From positions 1,488,001 through 1,552,000 of the forward strand of contig NZ_CP102845.1 in assembly GCF_013307435.2 (NCBI RefSeq): 64,000 nucleotides of DNA, written 5' to 3'. A model generated the notes under the pieces. That model did not search any database. It saw only the letters and a program-made list of their open reading frames with translations, and was not told where the DNA came from. Source of the stretch: Microvirga terrae. Its GTDB lineage: Bacteria; Pseudomonadota; Alphaproteobacteria; Rhizobiales; Beijerinckiaceae. A program made the position numbers and the translations under genes. Below, one piece after another: positions 8,374 to 19,862 of the stretch (the stretch's first letter is position 1; each line of letters begins with the position of its first letter).

Positions 8374-9624
8374 ATGGACTCAGCCGGGGCAGGACGTATC
8401 GCGAAGTGGGTCACCGAGGCCGGGCTGACCGGCATGTCGGAGCTCGAGCTCCTGAATGGCTTCTGCGATCGCCTGATCGCGGGAGGCATGCCCGTTTCGG
8501 CCGTGAACATCGTCATCGACACGCTGCACCCGATTCATGAGGGGCGGGTGTTCCGCTGGCGCCGCGATGATCGGGAAGGACTTGCCCCCGTTGTGGAATA
8601 CGGCCGCACCAACGTGGAGGGTCAGGCTGCCGAGAATTGGCGCCGGAGCACCTATTATCACCTTCACGTCAGCGGCGAGGACTTCCTGCGGCGGCGGCTC
8701 GGGCCGGGCCATCCCGATGACTTTTCCATCCTCAAGGACCTGCGCGCCGAGGGCCAGACCGATTATCTCGCGATGATCCATCGCTTTGCGGCGGAGGGCG
8801 CCATCGGCGAGATGGATTCGTTCTACTCGTCCTGGATGACCGACGCGCCTTCGGGCTTCAGCGACGACGAGATCGCGTTTTTGCGCGAGTTGGCGGCGCC
8901 GCTGATGCTGGCCCTGAAATGCGCGTCCCTCGCGCGCATCGCCAAGACGCTCGTCGAAACCTATCTCGGCCGCGATGCGGGCCGGCTCGTCCTCAACGGC
9001 CGCATCGCCCGCGGGGTCACCGACCGGATTCAAGCCGTCCTGTGGTTCAGCGATCTGCACGGATCCACCCATATCACCGAGACCGCGGATCCCGAGCAGA
9101 TCATTCCGTTCCTGAACGATTATGCCGAGGCGATCATCTCGTCCATTTACGAGGCCGGAGGCGATGTCCTGAAGCTGATCGGGGACGGGACGCTCGCCAT
9201 CTTCAAGGAGGAGGATCCGAGCGATGCCTGCCGGTGCGCGCTGAAGGCCGAGCGTCTGATGCAATCCCGGATCCGGGCTTTGAACGAAGAGCGCCTGTCC
9301 TGCGGCCTGCCGGTCACGAGCGCCTATCTCGGCCTCCACATCGGCGAGGTCTTCTATGGCAATATCGGCAGCCAGGATCGCCTTGATTTCACCGTCGTGG
9401 GACCGGCCGTGAACGAGGTCAGCCGGATCGGCGCCTTGTGCCGATCCGTCGAGCGGGATGTCCTCGTGTCATCGGCCTTCTTCTCAACCGCCTCCGAGGA
9501 TGATCGGAGATGCCTCGTGTCAGTCGGCCGTTACGCCCTGAGAGGCGTCGCCCGGCCGCAGGACCTGTTCACGCTCGACCCTTCCTGGCTGGAACCGGAA
9601 GATCTTCGAGCGGGCACGGAATAG
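8374..9624 (+). CDS. Adenylate/guanylate cyclase domain protein (class III)
   Basis: A 416-residue soluble protein starting at 8374 after GAGAGG. Residues 1-about 215 form an uncharacterised N-terminal region of the kind common in rhizobial cyclases. The catalytic domain follows: FSDLHGST with the first metal Asp, IGDGTLAIF with the second, GNIGSQDRLDFTVVG, and VNEVSRI with the Asn/Arg pair, so all key catalytic positions are present. Product is cAMP or cGMP. It is a paralogue of the truncated cyclase at the window start. It is 98 bp downstream of the RND gene, possibly as a separate unit, and convergent with the HtrA-like gene. Confidence 0.9.
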   Translation: MDSAGAGRIAKWVTEAGLTGMSELELLNGFCDRLIAGGMPVSAVNIVIDTLHPIHEGRVFRWRRDDREGLAPVVEYGRTNVEGQAAENWRRSTYYHLHVSGEDFLRRRLGPGHPDDFSILKDLRAEGQTDYLAMIHRFAAEGAIGEMDSFYSSWMTDAPSGFSDDEIAFLRELAAPLMLALKCASLARIAKTLVETYLGRDAGRLVLNGRIARGVTDRIQAVLWFSDLHGSTHITETADPEQIIPFLNDYAEAIISSIYEAGGDVLKLIGDGTLAIFKEEDPSDACRCALKAERLMQSRIRALNEERLSCGLPVTSAYLGLHIGEVFYGNIGSQDRLDFTVVGPAVNEVSRIGALCRSVERDVLVSSAFFSTASEDDRRCLVSVGRYALRGVARPQDLFTLDPSWLEPEDLRAGTE

Positions 9625-9659
9625 ACAGCCGGGCTGCGCCAGAGACATTTGAACTGCGG

Positions 9660-10685
9660 TCACTCCGAACGAGCGGCTTTGGTTCTGCGCTCGACAGGCG
9701 TGATCGCCACAGCGTGCATTTCGCCCTTCTTGAGGAGGACGAGTTCGACGACGCGCCCGATCCGCCCGCCGTTCAGCAGGCGCACGAGGTCGTCGACGCC
9801 GCCGACCGGCTCCCCGTCCAGGGAGAGAATGACGTCTCCCTGTTCGAGCCGCGCCTCCTCCGCGGGGCTGCCCGGTTCGACGGCTGCGATCACCACGCCG
9901 AATGTTCCCGCCAGCCCGGCCGCATAGCTGACGCGCCGCGGGACCGGCACCGTCTGTCCGGCGATGCCGATCGAGGCCCGCCGGACCCGCCCGTGGCGGA
10001 TCAGTTCCGAGACGACGAAACTCGCCGTGTTGCTCGCGACGGCAAAGCAGATACCCTGCGCGCCCATGATGACAGCGGTGTTGATGCCGATCACCTCTCC
10101 GGTGCTGGCGACCAGCGGCCCTCCGGAATTGCCCGGGTTCAGGGCCGCGTCCGTCTGGATCACGTCGTCGATGAGGCGCCCGGACTTCGCCCGCAGGCTT
10201 CGTCCGAGAGCCGAGACCACGCCGGCCGTCACGGTCGATTCGAATCCGAGCGGGTTGCCGATGGCGATCGCGATCTGACCGCGCTTCAGGCGCTTGGAAT
10301 CGCCCAAGGTGGCGAAGGGCAGCCGGTCGGCGTGGGCGTGCAGCAGGGCCAGATCCGTATCCGGATCGTCGCCGATGACCCGCGCCGCGATGGTGCGTCC
10401 ATCGGAGCCGGTGAGCTGCGCTTCCCGTGCGCCCTGCATGACATGGCTGTTGGTGAGCAGAAGGCCGTCGGGCGAGATGATGACGCCCGAACCCATCCCG
10501 GCCGCTCGGCCCGAGATCTGCGGCTCGACCCGCACGACCGCGGGACCGATGCGGTCCACGACGCTGGTGACGGCATGGGAGTAGGAATCAAGCAGCGCCG
10601 CATCGTTGCGTTCGTCGGATGCCGCTGGCGATGGTACTGCGGAACTCTGGGAGTGAAGGAGAAAGGTTGGAGTGCGATCGAGCAT
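9660..10685 (-). CDS. HtrA/DegP-like S1C serine protease with one PDZ domain, no signal peptide
   Basis: A 341-residue trypsin-fold protease. The catalytic triad is intact: His81 in LLLTNSHV, Asp111 in DPDTDLALL and Ser187 in NPGNSGGP. One PDZ domain occupies about residues 245-330 (GVVIAAVEPGSPAEEARLEQGD). There is no N-terminal signal or TM segment, so unlike DegP/DegS it looks cytosolic. The start is supported by GGAGGG just upstream. It is the last gene of a minus-strand trio with a LuxR-type regulator and a catalytically dead homologue, 114 bp after the regulator gene. Substrate unknown. Confidence 0.9.
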   Translation of the reverse strand: MLDRTPTFLLHSQSSAVPSPAASDERNDAALLDSYSHAVTSVVDRIGPAVVRVEPQISGRAAGMGSGVIISPDGLLLTNSHVMQGAREAQLTGSDGRTIAARVIGDDPDTDLALLHAHADRLPFATLGDSKRLKRGQIAIAIGNPLGFESTVTAGVVSALGRSLRAKSGRLIDDVIQTDAALNPGNSGGPLVASTGEVIGINTAVIMGAQGICFAVASNTASFVVSELIRHGRVRRASIGIAGQTVPVPRRVSYAAGLAGTFGVVIAAVEPGSPAEEARLEQGDVILSLDGEPVGGVDDLVRLLNGGRIGRVVELVLLKKGEMHAVAITPVERRTKAARSE

Positions 10686-10760
10686 GGAGCCCTCCAGGAT
10701 AACGCTATTTCACATCATGTGGTGATGCGCGGCGCGGGAACCAAGAGCCTGAGCACGTTG

Positions 10761-10800
10761 CCAAGTCTTCAAGTTACGAAGTTTCCAAGTCTCCAAGTCT
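10761..10800. repeat. Five-unit 8-bp tandem repeat between regulator and protease genes
   Basis: Five consecutive octamers: CCAAGTCT, TCAAGTTA, CGAAGTTT, CCAAGTCT, CCAAGTCT. The AAGT core recurs exactly every 8 bp, and three units are identical. It is AT-rich against a GC-rich background and starts at the stop codon of the LuxR-type gene, in the leader of the HtrA gene on the minus strand. Confidence 0.85.
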
Positions 10801-11348
10801 CACAGGAGGATGAGACCGAGACGGACGGCCTGCGCGACCGCATCCGTCCGTCCCGTCGCGTCGAGCTTTGCGGCGATTGACGCGACGTGGAACTTCGCGG
10901 TGTGGAACGAAATTCCGAGCCTGCGGGCGATCAGCTTGTTCGAGGCGCCTTCCGCGAGCAGGCGCAGGACTTCGAGCTCCCGCGCCGTGAGCAGATCGTC
11001 TCGCGGCGGATCCGACGGAACGGGCGGGGCTGCATCCCGGCCGCTTCCGGCCGCACCGCGCGGCATGATGACGAAGCCCCGGCTCACGGCCTCCATGGCC
11101 AGCTGGAGATCCGGAGCGTCGACATCCGGCGGGAGAAGTCCAGCCGCCCCGGCCCTGATCGCCGACGCTCCATCCGGCGTGTCGCTCAGGAGGATCGCCG
11201 GGGCCGGTCCCGGCGAGGGCCAATGATCGGTGATCATCACGTCGGGCCGCGCGTGGTGCGGGGTGCCGATGTCGGCTTCGTCGGCCAGGATCGTGGCGAT
11301 GCGGTCGAGGAGGGCCGCATCGTCGATGTGAAGAGCCACCTTGCGCAA
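10800..11348 (-). CDS. LuxR-family response-regulator-like transcription factor with atypical receiver
   Basis: A 182-residue protein. Residues 120-182 form a LuxR/NarL helix-turn-helix (LLTARELEVLRLLAEGASNKLIARRLGISFHTAKFHV), a standard DNA-binding domain. Residues 1-95 resemble a short CheY-like receiver: D9/D10 and a possible phosphoacceptor D41 (VMITDHWP) are present. The otherwise invariant Lys of the GAxGYLxK block is replaced (GAAGLLPPD, Pro73-Pro74), so normal phosphorelay switching is doubtful. No histidine kinase is encoded nearby. It lies 25 bp after the pseudo-protease gene and upstream of the HtrA gene, suggesting one operon and a role in controlling it. Confidence 0.88.
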   Translation of the reverse strand: MRKVALHIDDAALLDRIATILADEADIGTPHHARPDVMITDHWPSPGPAPAILLSDTPDGASAIRAGAAGLLPPDVDAPDLQLAMEAVSRGFVIMPRGAAGSGRDAAPPVPSDPPRDDLLTARELEVLRLLAEGASNKLIARRLGISFHTAKFHVASIAAKLDATGRTDAVAQAVRLGLILL

Positions 11349-11373
11349 AGTCTCACCCCATCGGCGCCAGCGT

Positions 11374-12294
11374 CTATCGAGGCTTCGGACGCTCCCTGAC
11401 CTCGACGGCTAGTGTCATATGTTCACCCGCCCTCACGATTCCCAGGTCGACCGACTGGCCCACGCTCTCGGGACCGAGAAGCCTGTACACGTCGCGGACG
11501 GACGGAACGGGGGCGTCGTTCCACCTCATGAGGATGTCGCCCTGGCGGATTCCCGCCTTCTGCCCAGGGCCGTCCTGATCCACGCTGATCACGATCAGGC
11601 CGCGCGGCTGCGCGAGCCCGGCCGCGTCGGCTGCGGCTTTGTCGATCCGGACCGGCTGAAGCCCGAGGCCCAGATAGCCGCGGGCCACATGGCCCTTTTC
11701 GAGGAGCTGCGGGGCCACCCGCGCGATGGTTTCCGACGGGATGACGAGCACGCGCCCGCGCGGACCGAGCACGGTCATGCCCAGGATCCGCCCGCCCGTG
11801 TCCAGGGCAATGCCGCCTTCCGATTGAAAGTCGAGCCTGAGGTCGAGATGGATCCTGCGGTCGATATGCCCGCCGCGCAGGCTTCTCCAGGGCCCGCCTG
11901 CAAGGGCCACGATGCCCATGGCGGCGCTCAGACCGTCCGGCTGGCGTCCCGCGGCGAGCACGAGATGACCGGCCCGAAGCCGGTCGGACGGATCGAAGGT
12001 CATGTCGGCCAGAGGCTGCTCCTCGACCCGGAGGAGGGCGATGTCCGTGCTCGGGTCCCGTCCGACAAGGCTCGCCGAGATCTGGCTTCCATCAGGCCGC
12101 GTGACCGGGACGTCCTCGTCGGCTTCCAGCGCCTCCTCGGCGGTGATCACGAGCCCGGGGCGCCAGAGGAAGCCGGTCGATGTTCCTCGCCTGCGCCCAT
12201 GGATCGTCACGAGATGCGGAGCGATGCCATCGAGCAGGTCGGCGGTACGATCCGAAAACGTTTCAAGCGAAAAGGCGGCGGCGGGATCTGGCAT
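11374..12294 (-). CDS. HtrA-like pseudo-protease with PDZ domain (catalytic His and Ser replaced)
   Basis: A 306-residue homologue of the HtrA-like protein encoded downstream. Trypsin-fold landmarks align, but His of TNSH becomes Glu54 (TAEE) and Ser of GNSGG becomes Glu159 (QSEGG). Only the Asp84 motif DPSTDIALL survives. The PDZ domain is preserved at about residues 205-300 (GLIVISVDQDGPGQKAGIRQGD). The protein should bind peptides without cleaving them, acting as a regulator, adaptor or inhibitor of its active partner (inference). No signal peptide. It is the first gene of the trio pseudo-protease, regulator, protease. The frame is intact with no sign of pseudogene decay. Confidence 0.88.
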   Translation of the reverse strand: MPDPAAAFSLETFSDRTADLLDGIAPHLVTIHGRRRGTSTGFLWRPGLVITAEEALEADEDVPVTRPDGSQISASLVGRDPSTDIALLRVEEQPLADMTFDPSDRLRAGHLVLAAGRQPDGLSAAMGIVALAGGPWRSLRGGHIDRRIHLDLRLDFQSEGGIALDTGGRILGMTVLGPRGRVLVIPSETIARVAPQLLEKGHVARGYLGLGLQPVRIDKAAADAAGLAQPRGLIVISVDQDGPGQKAGIRQGDILMRWNDAPVPSVRDVYRLLGPESVGQSVDLGIVRAGEHMTLAVEVRERPKPR

Positions 12295-12393
12295 GACAAG
12301 CCTCCTCGGTCATCGTCCGGACGATCCTGTCCGCAAACGGCGTTCTTCGATACTGACCGGGAGGCTAGGTGCGCCAGTGACCTCAGAAGGAAA

Positions 12394-12416
12394 GGCCCCG
12401 CCTTGCGGGCGGGGCC
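12394..12416 (-). terminator. Intrinsic terminator of the glycerol-type ABC operon
   Basis: GGCCCCGCC (12394-12402) and GGCGGGGCC (12408-12416) form a perfect 9-bp stem with a 5-nt loop, nine bases past the stop of the binding-protein gene. Read on the minus strand it is followed by a pyrimidine-rich TTTCCTTCT, suitable for Rho-independent termination. Confidence 0.75.
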
Positions 12417-12424
12417 GGACTTCG

Positions 12425-14188
<1,764 letters not shown>

Positions 14189-14282
14189 TGGTTCCTCCCA
14201 GTGTGTGCCCTGGCCGGCTTGTGCGCTGGTCTTGTTCCCTCCGGTCCGGGCAAACCGCAGGGCATTGTTGAGCCATTCCCTC

Positions 14283-14564
14283 CTAGACGTAGCGGAACAC
14301 GACGGCTGCGAAGAGCAGGGAAAGGCCGGACGCCCACCACAGGTCCGGGCCGACGAAGCCCAGCCAGGCGAGGTGGATGAAGGCCGCACCAAGTAGCGAG
14401 ATGAAGAGGCGGTCGCCCCGGGTGGTCGGGATGCGCAGCACGCCGACACGTTCCGTCTCCGGACGGTAGATCGCCAGCACGGTCATCACGAGCAAGAGGC
14501 TCGCGACGGCTGCGAAGAATAAGCCGGTCTGCCATGTCCAGGCCATCCAGGCGAGATCGGGCAT
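14283..14564 (-). CDS. DUF2160 small membrane protein of the glycerol-type ABC operon
   Basis: A 93-residue protein with three hydrophobic segments (about 10-32, 52-68, 74-91) and a short polar loop (YRPETERVGVLRIPTTRGDR). DUF2160 proteins are found almost only inside glycerol-type ABC operons between the second permease and the binding protein, exactly as here. Function is not established; an accessory subunit of the permease complex is likely. It starts 10 bp after the permease stop. Confidence 0.85.
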   Translation of the reverse strand: MPDLAWMAWTWQTGLFFAAVASLLLVMTVLAIYRPETERVGVLRIPTTRGDRLFISLLGAAFIHLAWLGFVGPDLWWASGLSLLFAAVVFRYV

Positions 14565-14574
14565 GCGAGGCTCC

Positions 14575-15455
<881 letters not shown>

Positions 15456-15459
<4 letters not shown>

Positions 15460-16348
15460 GCTTCGACCCTCTCGCGTTCGGCGTCAACATTGGTCATGAC
15501 GGTATAGAAGACCCAGCAGATGGCGAGGATGATCAGGTTGTAGACCAGCGACATGGCAGCCGCTTTGCCGAGATCGAACTGGCCGAGCGCCAGCTTCACC
15601 AGATCGATGGACAGGAAGGTCGTGGCGTTGCCCGGTCCGCCCCCGGTGATCACGAAAGGCTCGGTGTAGATCATGAACGAATCCATGAAGCGCAGCAGGA
15701 CCGCGATCAGCAACACTCGGCGCATCTTCGGCAGCTGGATCGTGCGGAAGATCGCCCAGCGCGAGGCGCCGTCGATCCGGGCTGCCTGATAATAGGCATC
15801 CGGGATCGATTTGAGGCCGGCATAGCACAGGAGGGCGACGAGGCTTGTCCAATGCCACACGTCCATGACGATGAGGGTGATCCATGCGTCGAGAGAGTCG
15901 TTGGTGTAGTTGTAATCGATGCCGAGATGATTGACGATCCAGCCGAGCAAACCGATGTCGCCGCGGGCGAAGACCTGCCAGATCGTTCCGACCACGTTCC
16001 ACGGGATGAGAAGCGGCAGGGCCATCAGGACGAGGCAGAGGGCCACCGGCCAACCCTCTCTCGGCATCGAGAGGGCCACCGCGATACCGAGCGGCACCTC
16101 GATCATGAGGATGATCGCCGAGAAGAGGAGCGTCCGCCACAAGGCGTCGAAGAAGCGTCCGCCGAGTTCCGTCGACGGATCGAGCAACTCCTGGAACCAC
16201 CCGATCCCGTTCCAGAAGAACTGGTTGTTGCCGAAGGTGTCCTGGACCGAGTAGTTCACGACGGTCATGAGCGGCAGGACGGCCGAGAAGGCCACGATGG
16301 CGAAAACCGGCAGAACGAAGAGCCAGGCTCTGTTGTTGACGGTCTTCG

Positions 16349-16352
<4 letters not shown>
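15456..16352 (-). CDS. ABC transporter permease, glycerol (GlpP-like) type
   Basis: A 298-residue MalF-like permease with six TM segments. The EAA loop reads LKSIPDAYYQAARIDGASRWAIFRTIQLPKMR. It overlaps the ATPase gene upstream by 4 bp and the next permease gene by 4 bp, so the three genes form a tight translational unit. It forms the membrane channel with the GlpQ-like subunit. Confidence 0.88.
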
Positions 16353-17449
<1,097 letters not shown>

Positions 17450-17459
17450 CCGTCTCTCC

Positions 17460-18548
17460 TCACGCCGCCTTCTGCGCGGGATCGGCAGCGGCAAGACGGC
17501 CTTCCGCATCGAACAGGAACAGATGCTTTGGATTGATCGAGGCCGTGACGACCGATTTCGGCTCCAGCCGCCGCACGCCCGGGACCAGCGCGATGAGCCG
17601 GTGCTCCTGGGCATCGAGATGGACGTAACTTTCCGAACCGGTGATCTCGGACACGGACACCACGGCCGGGATCGTGATCTCATCCGCTCCGCCGGGCTCA
17701 AGGCCGAGGTGGTGGGCCCGGAAGCCGATCGTGTAATCCCCGTCGGGAACCGACGCGAGAGGGCCGGTGGCCCGGATCTCGCCGCCGGTGCTCAGGGTCG
17801 CGCTGCCACCGGTTCTGCGGACCTTGAGGGTGTTGAGCGGAGGGTCGGAGAAGACACGGGCGGTGGTCAGATCGCGGGGGCGGCGATATACCTGCGGCGT
17901 CGGTCCGAACTGGGTCACCCGACCTTCGAACAAGGTCGCCGTGTTGCCGCCGAGAAGCAGAGCCTCGGACGGCTCCGTCGTGGCGTAGACGAAAATAGCC
18001 CCCGAGGCCGCGAAGACCCGCGGCAACTCCTCGCGCAGTTCCTCCCGGAGCTTGTAATCGAGGTTGGCCAGGGGCTCGTCGAGCAGGACGAGATCCGCCC
18101 GCTTGACGAGGGCCCGGGCGATCGCGGTGCGCTGCTGCTGGCCGCCGGAGAGATTCAGGGGCTTGCGGTCAAGATAGGGTTCGAGCTTCAGGAGCTTGGC
18201 GGCATCGCGCACCCGGGCATCGATCTCGTTCTTCGGAAGGCCGGACACGCGCAGGGGCGAGGCGATGTTCTCGTAAACATCGAGCGAGGGATAGTTGATG
18301 AATTGCTGGTACACCATGGCCACGCTGCGGCGCTGGACGGGCCAGCCGGTCACATCCTGCCCGTTGACGAGAACCCGTCCGCTTGTCGGCGCATCGAGCC
18401 CGGCCATGAGGCGCATGAGCGACGTCTTGCCGGCCAGAGTCGCCCCGAGCAGCACATTGAGGGAGCCGCGCTCCAGGGTCAGATGGACGTCGTCCACATG
18501 AACCGCTGCTCCGACCTTCTTTGAAACGCCTTCGAGAGCGAGAGTCAT
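17460..18548 (-). CDS. ABC transporter ATPase, GlpS-like, lacking the switch histidine
   Basis: A 362-residue MalK-type ATPase and first gene of the glycerol-type operon. The signature LSGGQ (133-137), Walker B LLDEP (D157/E158) and D-loop ANLD are canonical. Walker A is an unusual GATLAGKT (35-42), and the H-loop reads [10 protein letters not shown] with Thr191 where His is expected. The C-terminal regulatory domain spans about 235-362. The start ATG at 18548 is preferred over a GTG at 18557; a G-rich stretch precedes it. It ends 10 bp before the second ATPase gene. Confidence 0.9.
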   Translation of the reverse strand: MTLALEGVSKKVGAAVHVDDVHLTLERGSLNVLLGATLAGKTSLMRLMAGLDAPTSGRVLVNGQDVTGWPVQRRSVAMVYQQFINYPSLDVYENIASPLRVSGLPKNEIDARVRDAAKLLKLEPYLDRKPLNLSGGQQQRTAIARALVKRADLVLLDEPLANLDYKLREELREELPRVFAASGAIFVYATTEPSEALLLGGNTATLFEGRVTQFGPTPQVYRRPRDLTTARVFSDPPLNTLKVRRTGGSATLSTGGEIRATGPLASVPDGDYTIGFRAHHLGLEPGGADEITIPAVVSVSEITGSESYVHLDAQEHRLIALVPGVRRLEPKSVVTASINPKHLFLFDAEGRLAAADPAQKAA

Positions 18549-18965
18549 CGACCACACCCCCGGCGTCGGACAGGGCCGGCGGTCAAGACAGAATATGTCG
18601 CGATGATCGTGGCGCCAGTTCCCGCCACGTTTCGAGCGATACCACGCCCGTATGCGCTACCACTCACCGCGACGCTGAACGTCGCCGATTCTTGCGGACT
18701 CAAGAGCGCTTCTCCCGGCTGCAGACCCTTGGGGGCCTGAGCTTTCTTATGTCGTTATGGTGAAGGTATCTTGCCCCCAGGGCGAAAGCAACTGCCCGGC
18801 ATCGGCGCGACACTGGTCTTCGACTGGACTGAACAGGTGCGCTGTTACTGCTGGCCAGAAGAATTTTGAACTGAAGCGCGCTTCGCGAGTTCAAGCACCA
18901 CGTGCCGGTCTTGCTGTCCTTTCACCCGTCGCCGGCTCACTCCGCTCGCCCGTTGGGAGAAAGCC
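18549..18965. promoter_or_regulatory. 417-bp divergent intergenic region with a nested inverted repeat
   Basis: It separates the glycerol-type operon (minus) from the SDR gene (plus) and must hold both promoters. A nested palindrome is visible at 18866-18894: TTGAACT, then GAAGCGCGCTTC (itself a palindrome), GCG, then AGTTCAA. It lies about 70 bp before the SDR start and could be an operator or an RNA hairpin. No protein gene is supported; several short frames look fortuitous. Confidence 0.5.
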
Positions 18966-19754
18966 ATGACTGACACTGCAAAACCTCTTGCCATCGTGAC
19001 CGGCGCCTCGTCCGGCATCGGCTATGAACTCGCGAAACTCTGCGCCCAGAACGGCTACGATCTGCTGATCGCCGCCGATCAGACGGCGATCCACGATGCA
19101 GCCAAGGAATTTCGGACGCTCGGAGCCGATGTCGAGGCGGTCGAGGCCGATCTTGCCACCCTCGAAGGCGTCGACAAGCTCTACGCGGCGGCCAAAGGCA
19201 GGTCCGTCGGAGCGCTCCTGGCCAATGCCGGCCATGGGCTCGGCCATGCTTTTCTGGATCAGGAGTTTCGGGATGCACGTCATGTGATCGACACCAACAT
19301 CACCGGCACGCTCTACCTGATTCAGAAGGTCGGCCGTGACATGCGTGCCAGGAACGAGGGGCGCATCCTCATCACCGGGTCGATCGCCGGGTTCATGCCG
19401 GGCACGTTCCAGGCCGTCTACAACGGCACGAAGGCCTTCATCGACTCCTTCTCCTTCGCTCTCCGGAACGAGTTAAAGGACACCAATATCACGGTGACCT
19501 GCCTCATGCCCGGCGCCACCGAGACCGAATTCTTCGAGCGGGCCGGCATGGAGGATACCAAGGTCGGCCAGGACAAGAAGGACGACCCCGCCTTCGTGGC
19601 GAAGGTGGGCTTCGACGCCATGATGAACGGCGAGGGCGACGTTGTCAGTGGCTGGAAGAACAAGTTCACCACCATCCTGGCCAACGTGACGCCGGCTGGC
19701 ATGCTCGCCGAACAGCACCGCAAGATGGCCGAGCCCGGATCGGGCAAGCGCTGA
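18966..19754 (+). CDS. SDR family NAD(P)-dependent oxidoreductase
   Basis: A 262-residue classical short-chain dehydrogenase. It has the nucleotide-binding TGASSGIG at residues 12-19, ANAGHG in strand 4, and the catalytic Ser with YNGTK (Tyr/Lys) further on. PGATETEFF follows the active site, as in many SDRs acting on lipid or sugar carbonyls. The C-terminus (VSGWKNKFTTILANVTPAGMLAEQHRKMAEP) resembles the DltE/YqjQ-like SDR group. Substrate unknown. It is monocistronic, and the FAD oxidoreductase gene starts 108 bp later. Confidence 0.88.
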   Translation: MTDTAKPLAIVTGASSGIGYELAKLCAQNGYDLLIAADQTAIHDAAKEFRTLGADVEAVEADLATLEGVDKLYAAAKGRSVGALLANAGHGLGHAFLDQEFRDARHVIDTNITGTLYLIQKVGRDMRARNEGRILITGSIAGFMPGTFQAVYNGTKAFIDSFSFALRNELKDTNITVTCLMPGATETEFFERAGMEDTKVGQDKKDDPAFVAKVGFDAMMNGEGDVVSGWKNKFTTILANVTPAGMLAEQHRKMAEPGSGKR

Positions 19755-19862
19755 TCGCAACTTTGCTGCATTTCGTTGCAAACGAGTTCCCCGCGGATGT
19801 CGCGTTGACGATCGTCTGCTGATCGGTCAGGAGCGAGGGTCGAAACCGCGAGGGACTTTGCG

